DNA of 64,000 nt from an uncultured Methylococcaceae bacterium (GTDB lineage Bacteria > Pseudomonadota > Gammaproteobacteria > Methylococcales > Methylomonadaceae): NCBI GenBank assembly GCA_903945375.1, contig CAJAVP010000035.1:1-64000 (forward strand), written 5' to 3'. The notes beneath the pieces are model-generated. The model saw only the letters and a program-made list of their open reading frames with translations, searched no databases and was not told where the DNA came from. The translations under genes were made by a program, and so were the position numbers. Every line of letters starts with the position of its first letter. The first letter of the stretch is position 1. This document shows positions 28,602-38,446 of the stretch, piece after piece.

Positions 28602-30017
28602 ATGTCGATGCAAATATTTCGTACGAAGCACTTCGCTGTCACTGAACAGTCAAGTCATGCTCTTAAACGGTGCTTATCCGCTTGGGATTTAGCTTTTTTG
28701 GGCATCGGCGCTATTATCGGCACGGGTATTTTTGTACTCACCGGCGTAGCGGCAGCCACGCAATCCGGGCCTGCGGTGATTTTGTCGTTTGTCATAGCGG
28801 GCTTTGCATGTACATTCGCTGCCTTATCTTATGCCGAGTTAGCCTCTTCTATCGGTGGTTGCGGTAGTGCTTATGGGTACAGCTATGTGGCGTTTGGCGA
28901 ATTATGCGCTTTCATTATTGGCTGGGACTTGCTACTGGAATACAGTATTGCGGTGGCAACGGTTGCCAATGGCTGGTCTGGGTATTTTACTAATGCGATG
29001 GCCGCCATCGGGCTGGCATTACCGGAAGCTTTAACCAAAGCTCCGCAATTGGGAGGTATCATCAATTTGCCAGCATCTATGATTATTTTGGTTTTAATGA
29101 GCTTGCTCATTTTGGGTGCCAAACAAAGTGCTAAGGCGAATAATGCGATGGTGTTTGTTAAATTAATCACGATCGTTGTATTTATTACGATTGCCAGCTT
29201 TAACGTTCACCCCGAAAACTGGCAACCCTTCATGCCCTTTGGCTGGTTTCAAACCCTACCCGATGGTCAAACAACCGGCGTATTAGCCGGTGCATCGTTG
29301 GTATTTTTTGCGTATGTTGGTTTTGATGCCGTCTCTACGGCCACCGAAGAAGCTAAAAACCCGCAGCGGGATTTGCCTTTTGGCATTGTGGCGTCATTGT
29401 TATTTTGTACGACTATTTATATTGTGGTGGCCGGGCTGTTAACGGGGGTTGTCAACTTCAAAGAACTCAATGTTTCTTCTCCGGTTGCTCATGCACTGAG
29501 CTTACTTGGGTTTACTTGGGCATCGGCGCTAGTTTCTACCGGTGTTATTGCCGGTCTATCGACAGTGATACTGGTACTGTACTATGCGTTAACACGTATT
29601 ATTTTTGCCATGTCTCGTGATGGACTGCTGCCTGCCATGCTGGGAACAGTTAATCCTAAAACGCAAACGCCGGTGCGCGTGATCGTTATTTGTGGGCTAA
29701 TTATGTCACTGATTGCCGGCTTTATTCCACTGGGAGAATTAGCCGAACTGGTTAACATTGGCACATTAGCCGCATTTGTCTTGGTGTGTTTTGGTGTATT
29801 AGTGCTACGCGTCACTAAACCGGATATGCCACGACCGTTCCGCTCCCCGCTAAGCCCATTAATCCCAGTGTTGGGTATGCTCTCTTGTGGCGCATTAATG
29901 GCATTTTTACCGTCCATCACTTGGTTACGATTTGTCGTTTGGTTGGCGATTGGTTTGATTATTTATTTCGCATATTCCATGCAACATAGCCAATTGGCGG
30001 ATACGGAGCAATCATGA
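28602..30017 (+). CDS. APC-superfamily amino acid permease (cationic amino acid transporter-like)
   Basis: A 471-residue inner-membrane transporter with about 12 hydrophobic helices. The first helix carries IGAIIGTGIFVLTGVAA, the substrate-binding GxG signature of the APC family. FAYVGFDAVSTATEEAKNPQRDLP near residue 235 is the consensus of the cationic amino acid transporter (CAT/YhdG) branch. Substrate is probably an amino acid or polyamine, but cannot be fixed from sequence. The following NuoM-like gene starts 70 bases later on the same strand, so cotranscription is possible but not obvious. Confidence 0.88.
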   Translation: MSMQIFRTKHFAVTEQSSHALKRCLSAWDLAFLGIGAIIGTGIFVLTGVAAATQSGPAVILSFVIAGFACTFAALSYAELASSIGGCGSAYGYSYVAFGELCAFIIGWDLLLEYSIAVATVANGWSGYFTNAMAAIGLALPEALTKAPQLGGIINLPASMIILVLMSLLILGAKQSAKANNAMVFVKLITIVVFITIASFNVHPENWQPFMPFGWFQTLPDGQTTGVLAGASLVFFAYVGFDAVSTATEEAKNPQRDLPFGIVASLLFCTTIYIVVAGLLTGVVNFKELNVSSPVAHALSLLGFTWASALVSTGVIAGLSTVILVLYYALTRIIFAMSRDGLLPAMLGTVNPKTQTPVRVIVICGLIMSLIAGFIPLGELAELVNIGTLAAFVLVCFGVLVLRVTKPDMPRPFRSPLSPLIPVLGMLSCGALMAFLPSITWLRFVVWLAIGLIIYFAYSMQHSQLADTEQS

Positions 30018-30086
30018 CTCAGCTAGGTCAAGTCCACACGCTTTATATCAAAGCAAATAAACACAACCGTTAATCAATAATAATTC

Positions 30087-31559
30087 ATGGGAATACTCAG
30101 TCTTTTGCTTTGGACACCAGCGATAGGCGCATTGCTGCTGGTTTTTATACCCAATCAGCAAACTCAGCTTATCCGCTGGCTGGCAAATTTAACGAGCGGC
30201 TTAGCGTTATTGCTCGCCTGTCTATTACTGAGTCGAGTTGATCAGCACAATCCCGCTTTACAGTTTAATGAATATTTTCCATTAAATCCCAATCTGGGTA
30301 GCGCTTACGCACTCGGGGTTGACGGGCTGTCTATGCCGATGCTAATGCTAGCGACCTTATTGACCAGCGTTGCATTACTTGCCTCATTAACGCTTAGCCC
30401 CAATGTGAAAGGCTATCATATCTGTATTCTCTTGCTTGAATTTGGCATGTTAGGGGTATTTTTAGCACAAGACTGGGCATTATTTTATATTTTCTGGGAA
30501 GTCACACTCATCCCCTTATTTTTCCTGATAGGACGCTGGGGCGGTAAGCGCCGACATGCCGCCAGCCTCAATTTTGTTTTGTACACCATGGGCGGCTCTG
30601 TGTTTATGCTGTTGAGCTTACTTGCGGTGAGTCAATACGACCTACAACACGGCGGCTCACTGATGACCTCTATGCACCAAGCCGCTCAAGACATGCCGTT
30701 GTACGAGCAAGTATTGGTCTTAATTGGGTTTTTATTAGGCTTTGGCGTTAAGCTGCCTATTTTTCCGCTGCATGGCTGGTTGCCTCTCGCGCATGTCGAA
30801 GCGCCGAGTCCCGTGAGTATTTTACTTTCCGGTATTTTGCTAAAAATGGGCGCGTATGGCTTATTGCGTGTGGTTGTCATGCTGCCTGAAGCCGCACATT
30901 TATTACAACCCGTGCTGGTTTTCCTCGCACTGTTTGGCATGATTTACGGCGGTCTGCTCGCTTGGCGACAAAGTAATCTTAAAGCGATGGTCGCTTACTC
31001 CTCGCTCAGTCACATGGGGATTGTGTTGTTAGGTATTGCGAGTTTGAGTGAAATCGGACTTAGCGGTGCAGTCTTACAAATGACCGCACATGGCTTGATT
31101 GCAGGGGCTTTATTTTTGTTATTGGGCTTGCTTTACCAGCGGACACATACGCTGGAAATTCAAGAGTACAGTGCGTTATTACAAGTCATGCCGCGCCTTA
31201 GTTTCTTGATGAGTATCACTCTATTTGCTGCAATGGGATTACCTGGTCTAGCGGGTTTTATTGCAGAATTACATACCTTAATCGCCTGTGTTGAACAATG
31301 GCCTAAGCTGTCGATTATTTTTGGCATTGGATTACTGATTTCTGCCGCTTATGCGATGCGGACTTTAAATTTGTTGTTTATGGGCCCTATTAAAACCAAA
31401 ATGAGTAGACTCGACGATTTACGCTTCACCGAATTATTGGCCTCTGGTATTTTAGTTCTCAGTATCGTGCTATTGGGTTTATTACCCGCTCGTTGGATAG
31501 AGCTATCCACTAGCACAGTGTCGCAATTGCATAGTTTGATTAAACAGCGCGTTTCCTAG
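30087..31559 (+). CDS. NuoM/Mrp-like proton-translocating subunit, probable DabB-type partner of DabA
   Basis: A 490-residue polytopic membrane protein of the Proton_antipo_M family, with about 14 hydrophobic helices. Conserved ion-path residues are visible: the glutamate in YIFWEVTLIPLFFLIG near residue 140, lysine in GVKLPIFPLHGWLPLAH near residue 230, and K in SNLKAMVAYSSLSHMGI near 300. It resembles complex I subunit M more than subunit L. No other complex I gene is near, but a DUF2309 (DabA) gene follows nine bases later. In known DAB systems a membrane subunit of this family couples proton flow to carbon dioxide hydration by DabA. The DabB role is therefore inferred from the pairing. 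Confidence 0.82.
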   Translation: MGILSLLLWTPAIGALLLVFIPNQQTQLIRWLANLTSGLALLLACLLLSRVDQHNPALQFNEYFPLNPNLGSAYALGVDGLSMPMLMLATLLTSVALLASLTLSPNVKGYHICILLLEFGMLGVFLAQDWALFYIFWEVTLIPLFFLIGRWGGKRRHAASLNFVLYTMGGSVFMLLSLLAVSQYDLQHGGSLMTSMHQAAQDMPLYEQVLVLIGFLLGFGVKLPIFPLHGWLPLAHVEAPSPVSILLSGILLKMGAYGLLRVVVMLPEAAHLLQPVLVFLALFGMIYGGLLAWRQSNLKAMVAYSSLSHMGIVLLGIASLSEIGLSGAVLQMTAHGLIAGALFLLLGLLYQRTHTLEIQEYSALLQVMPRLSFLMSITLFAAMGLPGLAGFIAELHTLIACVEQWPKLSIIFGIGLLISAAYAMRTLNLLFMGPIKTKMSRLDDLRFTELLASGILVLSIVLLGLLPARWIELSTSTVSQLHSLIKQRVS

Positions 31560-31568
31560 GCTTTCCTC

Positions 31569-34500
31569 ATGCAAGAATCCCCGTTAAAACATCAACAGCA
31601 ACGCAAGCAACTAACGAAAATCCTAGAACATTTGGATCATGTGCTGCCCGGGCAAGGGCCTATTCTCGATTTCGTTCATCATAATACCTTGCACGGCTAT
31701 CAATTTATGCCATTTGCAGAAGCCCTTGAAACCGCCGAAAACTTAAGCGGTATTAGCGGTTATTTGCCAGAGCAAGATTATCGCCGGTTTTATCAGCAAG
31801 GACGTATCGATGACGGCGATTTGTCGGCGGCCTTCGCCTTTTATCCCGGTTTACAAGCCGAACAACTCGTTTGTGAGTTAGCTCATTTAAACATCACTCG
31901 TGAACTGCTATATCGCACCGCCCTGCAAATTGATTTATCTGCGCTGACGTGTAGTCAATTACAATGGCAGTTACAAACCGCGTTAGAAAAACTCCCCGCC
32001 GATTTACCAGAAGCCATTCGTTTGCAATGGCAGGCGAGCGGCAATGTCAAAACAGCTCTGACGAACTTGTGGGCAAGTCTGCTAAACCAGCTAGACGTAC
32101 AAGCACCAACTTTACATCCTGAGACTTTGCTGGATTTATCCTTAGATCAAGCCGAAGTGTGGTTAGCCGAATGTTTACAACCAGAAAATAGCGCCAGCGT
32201 ACATCTTCACACGCAGCAACAAGCGCAACAGCAACTAGATGACTTGCTGACCCAAGTAGGTGACACCCTCAGTTTGCGCGGTTTCGTGCTCGCCTTAAGT
32301 GGCATTGATGTGCTGGATTGCGTACGTCCACAACTGATAAAAATCTGCGCCTCTAGTTTAGATGAGGGCATTGCCGCTTGGCATCATCCTGAACGCCATT
32401 ATCAAGGACTGTATACGGCTTGGCGTAGCGCAGTTTATTACGATGCCAACCATTTTTTGCACCAGCTTCCGGATTGGCAAACTATTATTGACGAATTGCC
32501 AGAAGACGCGTTAGACACCATTATTCTGCAACTTAGCAAGTTGGATATCCCTGAAACTCAATGGGAAGGCTACTTACGTCGTATTGCACTGGAGCTACCT
32601 GGTTGGTCAGGAATGATCAACTGGCGGCAACAACATCCTCATTACCACGCGCCCCATAACCCGATTACGCCAAGCCTAGGGGATTATCTGGCAATCCGAT
32701 TAAGCTTGGATCGTCTATGGCTCAATCAAATCTGCCATGATCTTTGGAAAGTTGAAGCCAAATTAGGTGCGTTGCACACTTATTTTGCGAAGAATCTCTC
32801 TGAATTTTTGGTGCGCCACGACTTATACCAAGCCATACTTCCCGAATACCTCAGTCAGTTGGCTGAAGCGTTGATTTTACAGGCGGGTTCTGAGCGACAA
32901 AATCGTGCCGATTGGCAGCAATTAGCGGACTTAATTGTGACCTGGCAACAGAGCCCATTGCGTATAAGCAGCCAACAAAGCGCCGAAAGTTGTGGCTGGC
33001 GCTTGTTTCGATTATGCCAATATTTAGGACTGCAAGCCGATCAGGTTCAAGTGCTGAGTAAAACACAGCTGCAAGCCATAATCGGCGTTTTGGATGAATT
33101 TACCTTAACGGAACGCCAAAAAATTTGGCTTTATGCGTATGAACACCATTACCGTGAGACCTTATTTCAAGCGCTACGCGCCAATCACCAACGGGGACGC
33201 TGGGCAACGCGCGAAACAACACCGCAAGCTCAACTAATTTTTTGCATGGATGATCGTGAAGAGGGTTTTCGCCGTCATTTAGAAGAATTTAATCCAGCGA
33301 TTGAGACCTTAGGTGCCGCCGGTTTTTTTGGCATTGCGATGGATTATCAAGGCTTAGAAGATGATAAACCCACTCCGCTGTGCCCGATTGTCGTAACGCC
33401 CGCGCATGAGGTTCATGAGCACATCAGCGACGAGCAAACACGCACAACCCTCTTTCGATACCGACAAGGACGACGCTTTAATCAACGCATGACGCGTCTG
33501 TTATATCAAGACCTACGACAACACCTCGTATTAGCCTATCCCGTGCTTAACGCCATCGCACCGATTGCCTTGTTAGGCTTGATCGGTAAATCCTTATTTC
33601 CAAAGCCACTGCACGGTTTTCTCAAGCGACTAAATCAATGGATTGCGCCACCAGTAAAAACGCAGTTACAGTTTTCGCAAGCACACACACCGATTAAGCA
33701 AGTCAAGCCAGGTTTTAGCGATGTCGAACAAGCCGATCGAGTCGCAGGCTTTCTACGCAATACCGGTTTGACCTACGGGTTTGCGGAGTTGGTTGTGCTT
33801 ATGGGGCATGGTTCAGGCAGCCAAAACAATCCTCATCTTGCGGCTTATGATTGCGGAGCATGTAGTGGCAGGCATGGCGGACCGAATGCCCGCGTGTTTG
33901 CCGCGATGGCCAATCGCCCTGAAATACGCCAATTACTTGATCAGCGAGGCATGAATATTCCTGATAACACCTGGTTTATCGGTGCTGAACACAATACCTG
34001 TTCCGAAGCTATTAGCTGGTTTGACTTAAATGAAGTACCGCAACACCATGAAGCCGCCTTAATCCAATTGCAAAAATCTTTAGATCATGCACAGCATATG
34101 TCGGCCCATGAGCGTTGCCGACGCTTAGCTTCAGCGCCACGTAGACCCACGCCCAAACAAGCCCTTAAACACATTGAAGAGAGAGCGGCTGATTTTTCAC
34201 AGGCTCGCCCCGAGTTAGGTCATGCGACAAACGCGGCAGCCATTATTGGTCGCCGTGCGATAAGCCAAGGAATTTTTATGGATCGTAGGGTATTTTTGAT
34301 TTCATACGATCCTACGCAAGATGAAGATGGACATGTTCTGGAAGGGATTTTACTGGCCGTAGGGCCGGTTGGTGCAGGTATCAACTTAGAATATTATTTT
34401 TCTACCGTAAATAATGAACAGTATGGCTGCGGCACTAAAGTTCCCCATAACATCACTGGTTTATTTGCTGTCATGGAAGGGACGCAGAGTGATTTGCGTA

Positions 34501-34808
34501 CTGGCTTGCCTAAGCAAATGATCGAAATCCATGAAGCCATGCGTTTACAACTCATTGTTGAAGCAAAACCAGAGATATTAGAAGATATCTACGCACGACA
34601 AGCTAGCTTGCGGGAATTAATTGCAGGCGCTTGGGTACACTTAACCGTAAAAGACCCCGACAGTGATGCCTTATTTTACTTTAATCCTGATTTTGGTTTC
34701 GAACCGTGGTCGGGTGATAGCAAAACCGTGCCGATTTTACCGACGTCAGTGGATTGCTATGTTGATCAGTCAGAACCTGTGACTCCGATGTTAGTGAGGC
34801 AGGTATAA
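31569..34808 (+). CDS. dabA: DUF2309 inorganic carbon transporter subunit DabA
   Basis: A 1079-residue cytoplasmic-side protein of the DUF2309/DabA family, a beta-carbonic-anhydrase-like zinc subunit that hydrates carbon dioxide vectorially. The four residues that match the zinc/active-site set of characterised DabA are present with the same spacing: C559 and D561 in IFCMDDRE, H747 in LMGHGSGS, and C762 in AYDCGACSG (15 residues after the histidine). RHGGPNAR follows. The gene starts nine bases after the NuoM-like gene, so the two form an operon. In autotrophs this system raises internal bicarbonate; in a heterotroph or methylotroph it would feed anaplerotic carboxylations. Which applies here cannot be told from this window. 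Confidence 0.9.
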   Translation: MQESPLKHQQQRKQLTKILEHLDHVLPGQGPILDFVHHNTLHGYQFMPFAEALETAENLSGISGYLPEQDYRRFYQQGRIDDGDLSAAFAFYPGLQAEQLVCELAHLNITRELLYRTALQIDLSALTCSQLQWQLQTALEKLPADLPEAIRLQWQASGNVKTALTNLWASLLNQLDVQAPTLHPETLLDLSLDQAEVWLAECLQPENSASVHLHTQQQAQQQLDDLLTQVGDTLSLRGFVLALSGIDVLDCVRPQLIKICASSLDEGIAAWHHPERHYQGLYTAWRSAVYYDANHFLHQLPDWQTIIDELPEDALDTIILQLSKLDIPETQWEGYLRRIALELPGWSGMINWRQQHPHYHAPHNPITPSLGDYLAIRLSLDRLWLNQICHDLWKVEAKLGALHTYFAKNLSEFLVRHDLYQAILPEYLSQLAEALILQAGSERQNRADWQQLADLIVTWQQSPLRISSQQSAESCGWRLFRLCQYLGLQADQVQVLSKTQLQAIIGVLDEFTLTERQKIWLYAYEHHYRETLFQALRANHQRGRWATRETTPQAQLIFCMDDREEGFRRHLEEFNPAIETLGAAGFFGIAMDYQGLEDDKPTPLCPIVVTPAHEVHEHISDEQTRTTLFRYRQGRRFNQRMTRLLYQDLRQHLVLAYPVLNAIAPIALLGLIGKSLFPKPLHGFLKRLNQWIAPPVKTQLQFSQAHTPIKQVKPGFSDVEQADRVAGFLRNTGLTYGFAELVVLMGHGSGSQNNPHLAAYDCGACSGRHGGPNARVFAAMANRPEIRQLLDQRGMNIPDNTWFIGAEHNTCSEAISWFDLNEVPQHHEAALIQLQKSLDHAQHMSAHERCRRLASAPRRPTPKQALKHIEERAADFSQARPELGHATNAAAIIGRRAISQGIFMDRRVFLISYDPTQDEDGHVLEGILLAVGPVGAGINLEYYFSTVNNEQYGCGTKVPHNITGLFAVMEGTQSDLRTGLPKQMIEIHEAMRLQLIVEAKPEILEDIYARQASLRELIAGAWVHLTVKDPDSDALFYFNPDFGFEPWSGDSKTVPILPTSVDCYVDQSEPVTPMLVRQV

Positions 34809-34941
34809 CTTTTGGAATTTCTTAAGATTTTATGTGGTATTACACAATTCGCCATATGAACCGTGATTTTTTCAACCTGACGTTTTTATGCACTTGCCCT
34901 GTCTACGCCGTGAAAACTCACGCTGAGGTTTGATTGTTGTA

Positions 34942-34969
34942 TTGACAACATTGAGCATTAATTCATAAT
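34942..34969 (+). promoter_or_regulatory. Sigma-70 promoter of the glycine-zipper lipoprotein gene
   Basis: TTGACA (34942-34947), 16-base spacer, CATAAT (34964-34969): a perfect -35 and five of six at -10. The -35 lies inside the palindrome TGTTGT-ATTG-ACAACA at 34935-34950, which could be an operator. A transcript start near 34976 would leave a short leader before the AGAGGAG ribosome-binding site. Confidence 0.75.
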
Positions 34970-35012
34970 CAGAAACGCTATTTGTGCGAATTTATTAACT
35001 AGAGGAGCTTTT

Positions 35013-35408
35013 ATGAAAAATTTTAAAATCCATGCCGTTATAATCGGATCACTCTTGCTGAGTGCTTGTGCCAGCCAAACCGGTTGGACACCGACTGTCG
35101 ACACTTACAATGATCCCAATGCAGCCAGAATCAATCAAGATATGGAGGAATGCAGACAGCTGGCTGAAAATGCTTCTGGCGGCACGGCCAAAGAAGCGGC
35201 TGTGGGCGCAGGTGTAGGTGGCTTGTTAGGCGCAGCCGGGGGGGCTGTTTTTGGGGCGTTTACTGGCAGTCCTGGCACGGGTGCTGCAATCGGCGCTGCA
35301 GCGGGTGGTTTAGGCGGTGCGGCTAAACAAGGATTTGGCGCGGAAGATAAATACAAAAGCGCGTATAACAGCTGCATGAGCGGGCGGGGTCATCGAGTTA
35401 TTCGTTAG
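35013..35408 (+). CDS. Glycine-zipper lipoprotein
   Basis: A 131-residue lipoprotein. The signal peptide ends in lipobox LLSAC, with lipidated C19. After a short polar region come residues about 55-105, a glycine/alanine-rich stretch with GxxxG spacing (VGAGVGGLLGAAGGAVFG, then GAAIGAAAGGLGGAAK), the glycine-zipper feature of membrane-inserting or outer-membrane-associated proteins. Two cysteines outside the lipobox (in EECRQ and NSCMSG) could pair. Function is unknown; similar proteins are often envelope-stress or general structural lipoproteins. It has its own promoter and a hairpin behind it, so it is likely monocistronic. Confidence 0.82.
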   Translation: MKNFKIHAVIIGSLLLSACASQTGWTPTVDTYNDPNAARINQDMEECRQLAENASGGTAKEAAVGAGVGGLLGAAGGAVFGAFTGSPGTGAAIGAAAGGLGGAAKQGFGAEDKYKSAYNSCMSGRGHRVIR

Positions 35409-35427
35409 ACGCTAATATTATTGTGTG

Positions 35428-35454
35428 GGTCGGGCAATGTTATTTTGTCCGACC
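35428..35454 (+). terminator. Hairpin after the glycine-zipper gene, probable terminator
   Basis: GGTCGGGCAA (35428-35437) pairs with TTGTCCGACC (35445-35454), ten base pairs with one G-U wobble and a seven-base loop. No uninterrupted T-run follows directly (TAACTTAATTTCC), so termination strength is uncertain. Confidence 0.5.
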
Positions 35455-35457
35455 TAA

Positions 35458-36633
<1,176 letters not shown>

Positions 36634-36714
36634 TTAGGGTCATTGATAAACCGTCGTCTGCGCTGAAATTAACAGAGACTAATTTGCGTCAAACTAAGTA
36701 TTTGGATATTTGCT

Positions 36715-36723
36715 TGCTATAAT
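36715..36723 (+). promoter_or_regulatory. Extended -10 promoter of dapA
   Basis: TGCTATAAT at 36715-36723 combines a perfect TATAAT with the TG extended -10 element. No good -35 lies 16-18 bases upstream, which fits an extended -10 promoter. It lies about 43 bases before the dapA ATG at 36766. Confidence 0.65.
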
Positions 36724-36765
36724 GCAGCCGTTTAATAATCGTATTAATTCTGTTCGAGAGATTTC

Positions 36766-37647
36766 ATGATTCAAGGTAGTATCGTAGCGTTAGTAACACC
36801 GATGGAAGAGAACGGTGCAGTGGATAAGGAAAGCCTAAGAAAATTGGTTGAGTTCCATATTGAGCAAGGAACAGATGCCTTGGTTGCGGTGGGAACAACC
36901 GGCGAATCTGCAACGCTGGATGAAAATGAACACTGCGATGTTATCAAAGCGGTTGTCGATTATGCCGCTGGCAAAATTCCGGTGATTGCCGGTACAGGTG
37001 CTAATTCAACAACGGAAGCCATTAATTTAACGCGCCGTGCTCAAGCCGCTGGCGCGGCGGCGTGTTTGATTGTAACCCCTTACTATAACAAGCCCACTCA
37101 GCAAGGCTTGTTTCTCCATCATAAAGCGATCAACGATGCGGTTGCTATTCCTCAAATTTTATACAACGTTCCCGGACGCACCGCTTGCGATATGTTGCCA
37201 GAAACCGTGGGGCGACTTTCGCAACTGGAACATATTGTTGGCATTAAAGAAGCAACCGGCGATTTAACGCGAGTCGCGCAAATTCGCGCGTTAACGCGTC
37301 CCGAATTTGCCATTTACACGGGTGACGACGCGAGCAGCCGAGAATTTTGCTTACTCGGAGGCAATGGCTCGATTACTGTAACCGGCAATGTTGCGCCCCG
37401 ATTACTTCATGACATGATTAGCGCAGCAATGGCGGGCGATAGCGAAACTGCCTTGGCACTCGATCAAAAATTAATGGCCTTGCATAAGGCTTTATTTATT
37501 CAGTCAAACCCGATACCGGTCAAATGGGCTGTCGCACAAATGGGCTTAATGGGTAGGGGTATTCGTTTACCTTTGACGTGGTTAACTGAAGATTGTTTTG
37601 ACACCGTGCGCGATGCTATGCGCCAAGCCGATATACTGCCTTTATGA
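36766..37647 (+). CDS. dapA: 4-hydroxy-tetrahydrodipicolinate synthase
   Basis: Condenses pyruvate with aspartate semialdehyde, committing to diaminopimelate and lysine. All key residues are visible: Schiff-base lysine K161 (GIKEATGD), Y133 (YNVPGRT), the T44-T45 pair (GTTGES) and Y107. At 293 residues it is standard. The stop overlaps the bamC start by four bases, the same dapA-bamC coupling as in Escherichia coli. Product flows to DapF, encoded near the start of the window, and on to MurE in the dcw cluster. Confidence 0.97.
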   Translation: MIQGSIVALVTPMEENGAVDKESLRKLVEFHIEQGTDALVAVGTTGESATLDENEHCDVIKAVVDYAAGKIPVIAGTGANSTTEAINLTRRAQAAGAAACLIVTPYYNKPTQQGLFLHHKAINDAVAIPQILYNVPGRTACDMLPETVGRLSQLEHIVGIKEATGDLTRVAQIRALTRPEFAIYTGDDASSREFCLLGGNGSITVTGNVAPRLLHDMISAAMAGDSETALALDQKLMALHKALFIQSNPIPVKWAVAQMGLMGRGIRLPLTWLTEDCFDTVRDAMRQADILPL

Positions 37648-38357
37648 GAAACATAAAACTCTTTATTACCTTAGTTATTGCCTTGTTACTACCGGCGTGT
37701 AGTTATCTCAAAAGCTGGTTTCCAGACAAAGAAAAGGACTATCAATACACGACCGAAATTCCTACATTGAAGTACCCGCCTGATTTAGATAAGCAAGATA
37801 GTTTGGCTGCCGCAATCAATCAGGCGAAAAAACCGACGTTAGTAATGCCCGAGCAGGTAACAGAAAACATCGCCCCGCTCGTAACCGAGCCGCTACTTGA
37901 GCCTGTCGCAAATCCATCAACCGATGCCGCATTAACGGATACGCCATCCGCCCCAGCCAAACATGAAGCGATTATTGCACAGTTAATCACTCAAACCGAC
38001 GGTCATGCTCACTTAATAATCGAAGAGCCGTTTGATACGGCGTGGCGTGTGGTCGATAAGGCCTTAAGTCGTAAATCTATCGAAGTTACCAATCGCGACA
38101 AACCAGCAAAACTTTTCAGTTTACGCTACGATCCTAACGAGAAAAAACTAGAGGATGGCTCTTTGTGGGATGAAGCCCTGTTTATCTTTAGTGGTTTTCA
38201 AAATGATGAAAAAGCCTTTGTCGTCAAATTATCTAGTATCGATCAACAAACTCAAGTTGAGGTGCTTGATAAGGATCAACAGCCTACAACCGATCCAGTA
38301 GCCTTAACACTGCTTAAGGTCTTACTAGAAACGATCAAAACAGATTTTGCCAAATAG
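37644..38357 (+). CDS. bamC: Outer membrane assembly lipoprotein BamC, short form
   Basis: Accessory lipoprotein of the BAM complex. The signal peptide ends at lipobox LLPAC, with C19. Residues about 30-110 are polar and proline-rich, as in the unstructured BamD-binding N-terminus of BamC. One folded domain follows, about 112-235 (IIEEPFDTAWRVVDKALSRKSIEVTNRDK), matching the first helix-grip domain. At 237 residues it is about 100 shorter than E. coli BamC (344), so the second helix-grip domain seems to be absent. Identification rests on the lipobox, that domain and the position directly after dapA. Confidence 0.85.
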   Translation: MRNIKLFITLVIALLLPACSYLKSWFPDKEKDYQYTTEIPTLKYPPDLDKQDSLAAAINQAKKPTLVMPEQVTENIAPLVTEPLLEPVANPSTDAALTDTPSAPAKHEAIIAQLITQTDGHAHLIIEEPFDTAWRVVDKALSRKSIEVTNRDKPAKLFSLRYDPNEKKLEDGSLWDEALFIFSGFQNDEKAFVVKLSSIDQQTQVEVLDKDQQPTTDPVALTLLKVLLETIKTDFAK

Positions 38358-38406
38358 CAAAATGGTGCGCCCCTTTTGTCCACCAGAATACTAAAAACCA
38401 ATAAAA

Positions 38407-38425
38407 AGGTACGCGCCGCGTACCT
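38407..38425. promoter_or_regulatory. Perfect 9-1-9 dyad upstream of purL, possible operator
   Basis: AGGTACGCG-C-CGCGTACCT is a perfect inverted repeat centred at 38416, ending 21 bases before the purL ATG. No T-run follows, so it is unlikely to be a terminator. It does not match the E. coli PurR box (ACGCAAACGTTTGCGT). The regulator, if any, is unknown. Confidence 0.5.
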
Positions 38426-38446
38426 CATAGAGAAAAAGACCTTACT

